Assembly (NCBI GenBank): GCA_012026715.1
Contig: VEPB01000499.1
Span: forward strand, 1-5,272
Origin: Methylococcaceae bacterium
GTDB taxonomy: Bacteria; Pseudomonadota; Gammaproteobacteria; Methylococcales; Methylococcaceae
Length of the DNA stretch: 5,272 bases
Direction of reading: 5' to 3'
Translations under genes and position numbers: made by a program
Shown: positions 1-5,272 of the stretch, in pieces
Position numbering within the stretch: position 1 is the stretch's first letter
Layout: every line of letters starts with the position of its first letter
Notes under the pieces: model-generated
What the model was told of the DNA's origin: nothing
What the model saw: the letters and a program-made list of their open reading frames with translations, nothing else
Database searches by the model: none

Positions 1-50
1 GGATGCCAAAGGTGGGACAGGTCCCGCTCCAGCAGGGATCGAATAGCCAT
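1..50 (-). CDS. bioA: Adenosylmethionine-8-amino-7-oxononanoate aminotransferase, N-terminal fragment (probable)
   Basis: Only the first 16 codons and two bases of the next are present; the gene continues past the left edge. The minus strand from the ATG at 50-48 reads MAIRSLLERDLSHLWHP. The segment RDLxHLWHP resembles the conserved start of BioA proteins, where a run like HLWHPCTQM lies near the substrate and PLP site. BioA is a cytosolic, PLP-dependent enzyme that moves an amino group from S-adenosylmethionine to KAPA, giving DAPA in biotin synthesis. The start fits the usual short N-terminus before this motif, but there is no clear Shine-Dalgarno sequence upstream and the frame stays open for some distance. 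It lies 108 bases downstream of ppk2 on the same strand, so co-transcription is possible. The identification rests on a very short stretch; another class III aminotransferase is the main alternative. Confidence 0.72.
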   Translation of the reverse strand, partial: MAIRSLLERDLSHLWH

Positions 51-80
51 GAACGGTGGGGCAGTGATCGGGTCGGCCTT

Positions 81-86
81 ATTGTA
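81..86 (-). promoter_or_regulatory. Possible -10 element upstream of bioA
   Basis: The minus strand reads TACAAT here, five of six matches to TATAAT, about 30 bases before the bioA start. No good -35 hexamer lies 16-18 bases upstream, so a factor-assisted or weak promoter is the most that can be claimed. An imperfect inverted repeat (82-102) covers the same bases. Confidence 0.3.
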
Positions 87-102
87 ACCGCTGGCGTCAC
101 AA
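82..102. promoter_or_regulatory. Imperfect inverted repeat before bioA, operator candidate
   Basis: On the plus strand TTGTAAC (82-88) faces GTCACAA (96-102) across seven bases, with six of seven positions symmetric. It overlaps the putative bioA -10 box, a position suited to repression. The left arm resembles the BirA half-site TTGTAAACC with one A missing, but BirA arms are normally separated by about 14-16 bases, so the spacing does not fit. No regulator can be named. Confidence 0.25.
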
Positions 103-117
103 GAGGCCCGGCAAGCT

Positions 118-149
118 CGGGGTACCCGCTTGTGGCAGCGGACACCCCG
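118..149 (-). terminator. Strong hairpin just after ppk2, possible 3'-end or processing structure
   Basis: CGGGGT (118-123) pairs with ACCCCG (144-149) and CCGCT (126-130) with AGCGG (137-141) around a six-base loop. The two-base steps between these arms are AC/AC on the plus strand but GU/GU on the minus strand, so only minus-strand RNA closes them with wobble pairs into a continuous 13-bp stem. The minus strand is the ppk2/bioA transcript, and the hairpin begins nine bases after the ppk2 stop. There is no T-run after it, so it is not a classical intrinsic terminator. It could be a Rho-dependent end, a stabilising 3' structure or an intercistronic element. Confidence 0.5.
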
Positions 150-158
150 GGGCGAATC

Positions 159-1190
159 TTAAGAAACGATCGAAACCTGCCAATTGTCCGCGGCGGCGGT
201 AGAGATCTCCTCCTCCCGCAGAACCCTGGAAGCAGGACCGACGATGAGGCTGTCCGGTGCGCTTGCCACTTTGGGATTCTTTTCCGGATAGGGCAGGCTG
301 TGCAGAAAGTGGCGCATGCAATTGAGCCGCGCCCGTTTCTTGTCGTCAGCCTTGACCACGGTCCAGGGTGCGTCGGCGGTGTCGGTGTTGAAGAACATCG
401 CCTTCTTGGCTTCCGTGTAGTCGTCCCAGCGGTCCAGCGACTTGATGTCGATAGGGCTCAGCTTCCAGTGTTTGAGCGGATCGTCGCGACGCGCCACGAA
501 ACGCCGAAGCTGCTCCTCCCGGCTCACCGAAAACCAATACTTGAACAGCAGGATGCCGCTGTTGACCAGCATTCTTTCGAATTCCGGCGCCTGCCGCAGA
601 AACTCGAGGTACTCCAACGGTTTGCAGAACCCCATCACCCGCTCCACGCCGGCTCGGTTGTACCAGGAGCGGTCGAAAAACACCATCTCGCCGGAGGTCG
701 GAAAGTGGGCGATGTAGCGCTGGAAATACCACTGGCCGCGTTCCGCCTCGGTGGGTTTTTCCAGCGCCACCACCCGGGCGCTGCGAGGATTGAGGTGCTC
801 CATGAACCGCTTGATGGTGCCGCCCTTGCCGGCGGCGTCGCGGCCCTCGAACAGGATGATGATGCGCTGACCCGTATCCCTCACCCAGCTTTGCACCTTG
901 AGCAGTTCGATCTGCAAGTCCTTCTTCCCGCGCTCGTATTCGCGCCTCCGCACCCGCTTGGGATAGGGGTAACCCTGCGGAAGCGGCGCTTCGTCGCTGT
1001 CCTCGGCGGTGCCGTGGGGGGCAGTTGCCACCAGGCGGGCGACCGGGGCCTGGCTGATCGCGGCGATATGCGCCGCGGCTTCGGGATTCGGCGCGGGCTC
1101 GGTCGATTCGAGGGGCGCGGAAGCGGTCGTGTCCGGGGGTTCCGGAACGGTGGCGTCGCTGGTGATGGTGTTGCGGCGGTTTTGAGCCAT
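159..1190 (-). CDS. ppk2: PPK2-family polyphosphate kinase
   Basis: The 343-residue product is a cytosolic kinase that uses inorganic polyphosphate to phosphorylate nucleotides (typically ADP or GDP to the triphosphate, reversible in some members). The PPK2 domain covers about residues 84-301. It has a Walker A loop GRDAAGKGGT (116-125), the Walker B region FFDRSWYNRAGVERVMGF (171-188) with the DRSWYNR signature, and a lid segment RRDDPLKHWKLSPID (234-248). ADDKKRARLN (281-290) is also typical. A single domain with these motifs looks like class I, but substrate preference cannot be read from sequence. Residues 1-75 are a low-complexity extension rich in Pro, Ala, Glu and Thr, longer than the family core needs. 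The ATG at 1190 is preceded by GGAG (1201-1198), eight to nine bases away, which supports this start. bioA follows on the same strand after a hairpin. The TAA stop is at 161-159. Confidence 0.95.
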   Translation of the reverse strand: MAQNRRNTITSDATVPEPPDTTASAPLESTEPAPNPEAAAHIAAISQAPVARLVATAPHGTAEDSDEAPLPQGYPYPKRVRRREYERGKKDLQIELLKVQSWVRDTGQRIIILFEGRDAAGKGGTIKRFMEHLNPRSARVVALEKPTEAERGQWYFQRYIAHFPTSGEMVFFDRSWYNRAGVERVMGFCKPLEYLEFLRQAPEFERMLVNSGILLFKYWFSVSREEQLRRFVARRDDPLKHWKLSPIDIKSLDRWDDYTEAKKAMFFNTDTADAPWTVVKADDKKRARLNCMRHFLHSLPYPEKNPKVASAPDSLIVGPASRVLREEEISTAAADNWQVSIVS

Positions 1191-1197
1191 GGCAATA

Positions 1198-1201
1198 CTC
1201 C
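1198..1201 (-). promoter_or_regulatory. Ribosome binding site of ppk2
   Basis: The minus strand reads CTGGAG and then seven bases before the ATG at 1190. This decides the start and makes the long low-complexity N-terminus part of the protein. Confidence 0.7.
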
Positions 1202-1227
1202 AGGAAAAGTCAACCGGTCAAGCGGTG

Positions 1228-1253
1228 AGTCTAGTCCGCTCCGCGGATGTCAA
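1228..1253 (-). promoter_or_regulatory. Candidate ppk2 promoter
   Basis: On the minus strand a perfect TTGACA (1253-1248) lies about 60 bases before the ppk2 start. The best -10-like hexamer, TAGACT (1233-1228), is only 14 bases further on, shorter than the usual 16-18. At optimal spacing the hexamer would be ACTCAC, which is poor. The -35 is convincing by itself; the exact -10 is uncertain. Confidence 0.4.
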
Positions 1254-1359
1254 GAGCCGAACGGGAGCTCCGCCTCTGCGTTTTTGGCTCGGATGCGGCT
1301 GCCCTGGCGTCGCCAAAAACGGCAAGTATGTGAATGTTTTATATAGCTATTATGGGATC

Positions 1360-1391
1360 GATCCGAAACCAAAACGGGCCCGTGTCGGATC
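1360..1391. repeat. Inverted repeat enclosing a 10-base palindrome
   Basis: GATCCGA (1360-1366) and TCGGATC (1385-1391) are exact reverse complements. Between them lies the perfect palindrome ACGGGCCCGT (1374-1383), and GGATCGATCC (1355-1364) overlaps the left arm. No T-run follows on either strand, so regulator binding is more likely than termination. The function is unknown. Confidence 0.5.
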
Positions 1392-1453
1392 TTGAATGAA
1401 AGTGTTTGCACAGCGGAAATAGTTTTGTTAGCCTTCCGTCCGCGCCCACTTCT

Positions 1454-1467
1454 TTGAGCTAGATCAA
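1454..1467 (+). promoter_or_regulatory. FNR/ANR-type binding site
   Basis: TTGAGCTAGATCAA matches the FNR/ANR consensus TTGAT-N4-ATCAA at nine of ten defined positions, with the left half-site ending in G rather than T. It is centred 100 bases before the ATG of the small gene at 1561. That leaves room for a promoter and a 5' leader. I could not find a -10 hexamer at the exact class II spacing, so activation geometry is open. The ppk2 start is more than 260 bases away on the other side, so ppk2 is a less likely target. Confidence 0.6.
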
Positions 1468-1549
1468 ACTAGCCGAATCGAAAGATGAGGTCGCAGGTGG
1501 CCTCATCACAGCGCGTACTACCAATCGTTGTATCAACCATCACAGTGAG

Positions 1550-1554
1550 AGGAG
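1550..1554 (+). promoter_or_regulatory. Ribosome binding site of the small membrane protein gene
   Basis: AGGAG lies six bases before the ATG at 1561. It selects this frame over an overlapping frame that starts at 1485 and has no such signal. Confidence 0.75.
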
Positions 1555-1560
1555 ATAGCA

Positions 1561-1740
1561 ATGGAAAACGAAAAAGACAACTTCTGGCTCTGGATCGGCG
1601 GCGTCATCGTGCTGACCATCGTTCTGGTCGTCATGCTGAAACAGAGAGAAAACGAAGTGAGCGGCTGGGACGGCTCTTATGCTCAGTCTGCAGCTGAAGT
1701 GGATAAGGCGCTGAACCGCAACCACATGAAAAATAACTAA
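1561..1740 (+). CDS. Small single-pass membrane protein of unknown function
   Basis: The 59-residue product is not one I recognise. It has a short acidic N-terminus (MENEKDN), one hydrophobic segment at residues 8-26 (FWLWIGGVIVLTIVLVVML) and a hydrophilic tail of 33 residues that starts KQRE and contains GWDGSYAQSAAEVDKALNRN. The positive residues just after the helix suggest that the tail faces the cytoplasm. There is no signal peptidase site, lipobox, cysteine or metal motif. AGGAG six bases upstream and an FNR/ANR-like site 100 bases upstream argue for a real gene expressed at low oxygen. Size and topology would suit a small subunit or assembly partner of a membrane complex such as a respiratory enzyme, but this is only inference. 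The gene is alone, divergent from ppk2 and convergent with polA. Its stop is followed in frame by 13 Lys/Asn-rich codons before a second stop. Confidence 0.75.
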   Translation: MENEKDNFWLWIGGVIVLTIVLVVMLKQRENEVSGWDGSYAQSAAEVDKALNRNHMKNN

Positions 1741-1807
1741 AAGAAGAAAAATAAGAACAATAAAAACGGCGTGGGTGCCTAAGGCGCTCAAAAAAACATA
1801 AGCCGTT
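1741..1807 (-). terminator. Candidate intrinsic terminator of polA
   Basis: On the minus strand AACGGC (1807-1802) can pair with GCCGTT (1770-1765). The loop contains a smaller hairpin, GCGCC-TTA-GGCAC (1787-1775). The outer arm is followed by a T-rich tract reading from 1766 to 1741. It lies about 150 bases after the polA stop. The six-base outer stem and long loop are weaker than a classical terminator. Confidence 0.4.
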
Positions 1808-1834
1808 CAGGAGGATAAGAGAAACTACGATTTG

Positions 1835-1869
1835 GCTCCGGCGCCGGCCTAAATAAGGTCCGCCGGAGC
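1835..1869 (+). terminator. Strong stem-loop between convergent genes
   Basis: GCTCCGGCG (1835-1843) is the exact reverse complement of CGCCGGAGC (1861-1869). Inside, GGCCT (1846-1850) pairs with AGGTC (1856-1860) around AAATA after a two-base bulge. The inner G-U pair exists only in plus-strand RNA (it is A-C on the minus strand), which fits a 3' structure for the small gene transcript. No T-run follows, so stabilisation or Rho-linked ending is as likely as intrinsic termination. Confidence 0.5.
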
Positions 1870-1955
1870 ACCTCGACGCTAGGGCGCCAAGTCCAGCCCG
1901 CAGGCCGATTCAGCGCCAGCGGATGTATTGGCCGACCGGATTCACACCGGGCTGC

Positions 1956-4718
1956 TCAGTGAGCCTGGTCCCAGTTCTCCCCCATTCCCACCTCAACCAC
2001 TAGCGGCACGTCGAGCCGCGCCGCCTGTTCCATCAGCCCGCGAATTTGTCGCGATGCCGCTTCGGCAGCGTCTTCCCGCACTTCGAACACGAGTTCGTCG
2101 TGAACCTGCATGATCATGGTCAGCGGCGGCCGCTCCGACTGAATCCAGCCATCCACCGCGATCATCGCCTTCTTGATGATGTCCGCCGCGGTTCCCTGCA
2201 TGGGCGCATTGATGGCGGTGCGCTCGGCGTATTGGCGGCGCTGGGCGTTGCGGGCGTTGATGTCGGGGATGTAGAGCCGGCGCCCGAACAGCGTCTCCAC
2301 ATAGCCTTGCTGGCGCGCCAGGTCGCGGGTCCGGTCCATGTAGGCCTTCACCCCGGGATAGCGCAGGAAGTAGAGGTCGACGTAGAGCTGGGCCTTTTCC
2401 CGGGTGATCCCCAGCTGTTTGGCCAGGCCGAAGGCGGACATGCCGTAGATCAATCCGAAGTTGATGGCCTTGGCGGCGCGGCGCTGGTCGGAGCTGACAT
2501 CAGCCAACTCTGACTCGAAAACCTCCGCCGCGGTTGCGCGATGGATGTCCTCGCCGTCGGCAAAGGCCTTGAGCAGGCTGGCATCTCCTGAAATGTGCGC
2601 CATGATGCGCAGCTCGATCTGGGAATAATCGGCCGCCAACAGCTTGTAACCCGCGGGCGCGATGAAAGCCTGGCGGATGCGGCGGCCTTCCCGGGTGCGA
2701 ACCGGGATGTTCTGCAGATTCGGGTCTGAAGAAGACAGCCGGCCAGTGGCCGCCACCGCTTGATGGTAAGAGGTGTGGACCCGCCCGCTGCGGGGATTGA
2801 CCTGTTCCGGCAGCTTGTCGGCATAAGTGGACTTGAGCTTGCTCATGGACCGGTGTTCCAGGATCAGCCGTGGCAGGTCGTAGATTTCCGCCAGATCCGC
2901 CAGCACCGACTCGTCGGTGGAGGGCTGGCCGGTGGGCGTCTTCTTCACCACCGGCAGATTTAGCTTGTCGAACAAAATCATCTGGATCTGCTTCGGGCTG
3001 CCCAGATTGAACGGCTGGCCGGCCTCCTGGTAAGCCTGCTGTTCGATCTCCGCCATCCGCTGAGCCAGTTCGCTGCTTTGACTGGCCAGCATGAAGGGGT
3101 CCACCAGCACGCCGGCGCGCTCCATGCGCGACAACACCGGCACCAGCGGCATTTCGATCTCTTGATAGAGGCGTTCGAGAGCCGGGGTTTCCTGCAGCCG
3201 GGGCCATAAAGTCCGGTGCAGGCGGAGGGTCACGTCGGCATCCTCGGCGGCGTATTCCGTCGCCTGTTCGATCGCCACCTGGGAGAAGGGAATCTGCTTG
3301 GCGCCCTTGCCGGCCACGTCTTCATAATGAATGGTCCGGTGGTTCAGATAGAGCTGGGCCAAAGAATCCATGTCGTGACGGGTGGCCGTGCTGTTGTAGA
3401 CATAGGACTCCAGCATGGTGTCGTGGGCAATTCCCCGCAGTTCGACGCCGTGATTGGCCAGCACATTGGCATCATATTTCAGATGTTGTCCGACCTTGGC
3501 TTTGCCCGGATCCTCCAGGAGGGGCTTCAGCTTGTCCAACACCCACTCACGCTGCAGTTGCTCCGGCGTGCCAGCGTAATCGTGGCACAGCGGCACGTAA
3601 GCCGCCTCGCCCGGCTCGATGGCGAAGGACAGGCCGACGATCTGGGCGCGGCTGTAATCGATGCTGGTGGTTTCGGTATCGAAGGCGAACAGGTCGGCGG
3701 CCTCCAGACGGGCCAGCCAGGCGTAAAAGTCGGCTTGGGTCAGCACGCAATGGTAGTGGCGCTCAAGTCCCTCTTCTTCTTTGAGAGAGACTGGGGTTAG
3801 GGCATTGGTAGCCGGAGCGACCGCTTGTGAATTCGAAGAGATTGAAGCGCTCTCGTCACCGAGTTGCTTCAGCCAGCTATTGAACTCGAACCGCTGCAAT
3901 AGCTCGCGCAGCCGAACCGTATCCGCCTCGCGCCGGCTGAAGGCGTCCGGCTGCTCCTCGGGCGCCAGTTCCACGTCGCAGACGATGGTCGCCAAGCGGC
4001 GCGACAATGGAATGGTGTCCAGGCTGGACCGGAGATTCTCGCCAATCTTGCCGCCCACCTCGGAGGCCCTGGCCACCAGTTGGTCCAGGGAGCCGAAATC
4101 GTTGAGCCATTTGGACGCCGTCTTGGGTCCGCACTTGGGCACGCCGGGAATGTTGTCGGAGGTATCCCCCACCAGGGCCAGCCAATCGACGATGCGTTCC
4201 GGCGGCACCCCGAATTTCTCGATCACGCCCGCGATGTCCATGCGGGTATTGGTCATGGTGTTTTCCAGGGTGACCGATTCGTTCACCAGTTGGGCCATGT
4301 CCTTGTCGCCAGTGGAGATCACCACCCGATAACCTTGATCGACCGCGAGCCGCGTCAGCGTGCCGATGACATCGTCCGCCTCCACCCCCGGTTTCACCAG
4401 GACCGGCAGGCCCATGGCCGTCACCAGTTCCTTGAGCGGTTCGGTCTGCGCCTTCAGTTCGTCCGGCATGGGCGGGCGGTGCGCCTTGTAGGCCTCGTAT
4501 TCGTCGTTGCGGAAAGTCTTGCCGGGGGCGTCGAACACCACAGCCACATGCTCCGCGGGGTAATCGACCAGCAGCCGGCGCAGCATGTTGGCGACCCCGA
4601 CGATGGCGCCGGTGGGCTCGCCGCGGGAATTGGTCAGCGGCGGCAAGGCGTGGAAGGCTCTATATAAGAAGGAAGAGCCGTCGACGAGGACGAGGAACTT
4701 GGGAGTTTCGGAAGACAT
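1956..4718 (-). CDS. polA: DNA polymerase I
   Basis: The 920-residue enzyme fills gaps in DNA repair and removes Okazaki primers; E. coli PolA is of similar length. The 5' nuclease is at about 1-285, with metal-site residues D13, D63, E113, D115, D116, D138, D140, D185 and D188 and the GDTSDNIPGVPKCGPKTA segment. A Ser/Ala/Glu-rich linker covers about 287-320. The 3'-5' exonuclease follows (about 325-510), with D347 and E349 (FDTET), D416 and Y489/D493, so proofreading appears intact. The polymerase domain has TGRLSSSDPNLQNIP from 658, motif A DYSQIELR (697-704), motif B R746, K750, F754, Y758, and motif C QVHDELV (871-877). The frame runs open a further 179 codons upstream, but that stretch overlaps rpe and resembles nothing; MSSETPKFLVLVDGSS is the normal start. 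No strong ribosome binding site precedes it. The gene is divergent from rpe. Confidence 0.98.
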   Translation of the reverse strand: MSSETPKFLVLVDGSSFLYRAFHALPPLTNSRGEPTGAIVGVANMLRRLLVDYPAEHVAVVFDAPGKTFRNDEYEAYKAHRPPMPDELKAQTEPLKELVTAMGLPVLVKPGVEADDVIGTLTRLAVDQGYRVVISTGDKDMAQLVNESVTLENTMTNTRMDIAGVIEKFGVPPERIVDWLALVGDTSDNIPGVPKCGPKTASKWLNDFGSLDQLVARASEVGGKIGENLRSSLDTIPLSRRLATIVCDVELAPEEQPDAFSRREADTVRLRELLQRFEFNSWLKQLGDESASISSNSQAVAPATNALTPVSLKEEEGLERHYHCVLTQADFYAWLARLEAADLFAFDTETTSIDYSRAQIVGLSFAIEPGEAAYVPLCHDYAGTPEQLQREWVLDKLKPLLEDPGKAKVGQHLKYDANVLANHGVELRGIAHDTMLESYVYNSTATRHDMDSLAQLYLNHRTIHYEDVAGKGAKQIPFSQVAIEQATEYAAEDADVTLRLHRTLWPRLQETPALERLYQEIEMPLVPVLSRMERAGVLVDPFMLASQSSELAQRMAEIEQQAYQEAGQPFNLGSPKQIQMILFDKLNLPVVKKTPTGQPSTDESVLADLAEIYDLPRLILEHRSMSKLKSTYADKLPEQVNPRSGRVHTSYHQAVAATGRLSSSDPNLQNIPVRTREGRRIRQAFIAPAGYKLLAADYSQIELRIMAHISGDASLLKAFADGEDIHRATAAEVFESELADVSSDQRRAAKAINFGLIYGMSAFGLAKQLGITREKAQLYVDLYFLRYPGVKAYMDRTRDLARQQGYVETLFGRRLYIPDINARNAQRRQYAERTAINAPMQGTAADIIKKAMIAVDGWIQSERPPLTMIMQVHDELVFEVREDAAEAASRQIRGLMEQAARLDVPLVVEVGMGENWDQAH

Positions 4719-4760
4719 GGCGGGGTCCGGCGGCAACGGCGGAGGGCGCGGACGGTCGGC

Positions 4761-4789
4761 TTGCCCGCGGGGAATCAAGGTGTGAAAAT
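4761..4789 (+). promoter_or_regulatory. Possible rpe promoter
   Basis: TTGCCC (4761-4766), 17 bases, then GAAAAT (4784-4789). The spacing is right but the hexamers are weak. The -10 lies on the same bases as the putative polA -10 on the other strand. Confidence 0.25.
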
Positions 4790-4813
4790 ACCGGCCCTTT
4801 ACCGCCGAATCAA
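4785..4813 (-). promoter_or_regulatory. Candidate polA promoter
   Basis: The minus strand has TTGATT (4813-4808), a 17-base spacer, then TATTTT (4790-4785), four of six matches in each hexamer at ideal spacing. Transcription would begin near 4778, giving a leader of about 60 bases. Confidence 0.45.
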
Positions 4814-4871
4814 GGCCGCCGCAGGGCGCGCCGCGGCAAACCGATCCACCGCAACGAAACCGAGCTTGACC

Positions 4872-5272
4872 ATGAACGACTTCTGGATTGCCCCTTCCAT
4901 CCTGTCCGCCGACTTCGCCCGCCTGGGTCAAGAGGTGGTGGACGTCCTCAACGCCGGCGCCGACGTCGTTCATTTCGACGTGATGGACAACCATTACGTC
5001 CCCAACCTGACCATCGGCCCCCTGGTGTGCGACGCCCTGCGCAAGCACGGCGTGACCGCCCCCATCGATGTGCACCTGATGGTCAAGCCGGTGGACCGCA
5101 TCATCCCCGATTTCATCGCGGCCGGCGCCAGCTACATCACGTTCCACCCGGAAGCCTCCGAGCACATCGACCGCAGCCTGCAGCTGATCAAGGACGGCGG
5201 CGCCAAGTGCGGCCTGGTGTTCAACCCGGCCACCCCGCTGCATTACCTGGATCACGTGATGGACAAGGTCGA
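4872..5272 (+). CDS. rpe: Ribulose-phosphate 3-epimerase, N-terminal part
   Basis: The first 133 residues are present and the gene runs off the right edge; the family is about 225 residues long, so roughly 60% is visible. The enzyme interconverts D-ribulose 5-phosphate and D-xylulose 5-phosphate in the cytosol, in the pentose phosphate, Calvin or ribulose monophosphate routes. Seen features are the (beta/alpha)8-barrel start IAPSILSADFARLG (from residue 6, with S9), HFDVMDNHYVPNLTIGP (34-50) carrying metal ligand H34 and catalytic acid/base D36, DVHLMVKPVDR (66-76) with metal ligand H68, and GLVFNPATPL (114-123). The second catalytic Asp and the C-terminal phosphate-binding Gly residues are outside the window. 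The ATG at 4872 gives the standard N-terminus; only a weak GAG (4862-4864) precedes it. The gene is divergent from polA across 153 bases. Confidence 0.97.
   Translation, partial: MNDFWIAPSILSADFARLGQEVVDVLNAGADVVHFDVMDNHYVPNLTIGPLVCDALRKHGVTAPIDVHLMVKPVDRIIPDFIAAGASYITFHPEASEHIDRSLQLIKDGGAKCGLVFNPATPLHYLDHVMDKV

Larger units (their letters stand above)
1191..1560. other. 370-base intergenic control region between divergent ppk2 and the small membrane protein gene
   Basis: No gene is supported here. Contents: the ppk2 ribosome binding site and -35 element (up to 1253), an AT-rich stretch around 1337-1353, two perfect 10-base palindromes (1355-1364 and 1374-1383), a pair of inverted 7-base arms (1360-1366 and 1385-1391), an FNR/ANR-type site (1454-1467) and the ribosome binding site of the downstream gene (1550-1554). 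Short reading frames that cross it have no matching start signals. Confidence 0.7.

Noticed and set aside
3..1346. 447-codon plus-strand open frame opposite ppk2
   Set aside because: It mirrors a clear PPK2 gene on the other strand, has no recognisable domain, crosses the ppk2 promoter region, and is expected from GC-rich codon use.
1485..1697. 70-codon plus-strand frame overlapping the small membrane gene
   Set aside because: It has no ribosome binding site and an Arg-rich composition typical of an off-frame read; AGGAG fits the ATG at 1561.
1540..1791. 83-codon minus-strand frame with a hydrophobic start
   Set aside because: The hydrophobicity comes from the T-rich complement of the purine-rich region, and it lies antisense to a better supported gene.
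1931..1950. Cobalamin-riboswitch-like string GGTGTGAATCCGG on the minus strand
   Set aside because: It resembles one core segment of the B12 riboswitch, but the GCCACTG box and other conserved segments are missing, and it lies after the polA stop with no B12-related gene downstream.
3216..3800. Long plus-strand frames opposite polA (also 2046-2513, 3781-4332 and 4080-4667)
   Set aside because: All are antisense to conserved polA domains, lack start signals and show no recognisable motifs.
4719..5255. Upstream extension of the polA frame by 179 codons
   Set aside because: It overlaps rpe in antisense and has no DNA polymerase similarity; the family start is at 4718.
1..5272. Search for mobile elements, tRNA/rRNA genes and CRISPR repeats
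   Set aside because: No transposase, terminal repeats, regularly spaced repeats or tRNA-like cloverleaf was seen by eye.

Overview
The window looks like a piece of a GC-rich gammaproteobacterial chromosome carrying mostly housekeeping genes. The strongest clue is ribulose-phosphate epimerase, whose visible 133 residues follow the enterobacterial Rpe pattern very closely. The polA and bioA sequences also fit that class. A methylotroph or sulfur-bacterium-type lineage is possible, but this is a guess and the sequence does not settle it.

Layout from left to right. Bases 1-50 hold the 5' end of a minus-strand gene, probably bioA (biotin synthesis), which leaves the window on the left. Bases 51-158 form a spacer with an imperfect inverted repeat over a possible -10 box and, next to the ppk2 stop, a strong 13-bp hairpin. 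Bases 159-1190 (minus) encode a PPK2-family polyphosphate kinase. Bases 1191-1560 are a long intergenic control region: a TTGACA -35 element for ppk2, an AT-rich and palindrome-dense patch, and a near-consensus FNR/ANR-type site facing a small gene. Bases 1561-1740 (plus) encode a 59-residue protein with one membrane helix, unrecognised, with a good ribosome binding site. Bases 1741-1955 separate it from the convergent polA and contain a U-rich minus-strand terminator candidate, an orphan Shine-Dalgarno sequence and a strong stem-loop. Bases 1956-4718 (minus) encode a complete DNA polymerase I (920 residues). Bases 4719-4871 are a divergent promoter region. From 4872 the plus strand encodes rpe, which runs off the right edge.

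The genes do not form one pathway. ppk2 and bioA are co-directional and could share a transcript. polA and rpe are divergent and appear to have -10 elements on the same few bases. The part most worth following is the small membrane protein gene behind a probable oxygen-responsive (FNR/ANR) site. I see no phage, transposon, CRISPR array, tRNA or rRNA, and no convincing undescribed multi-gene system.
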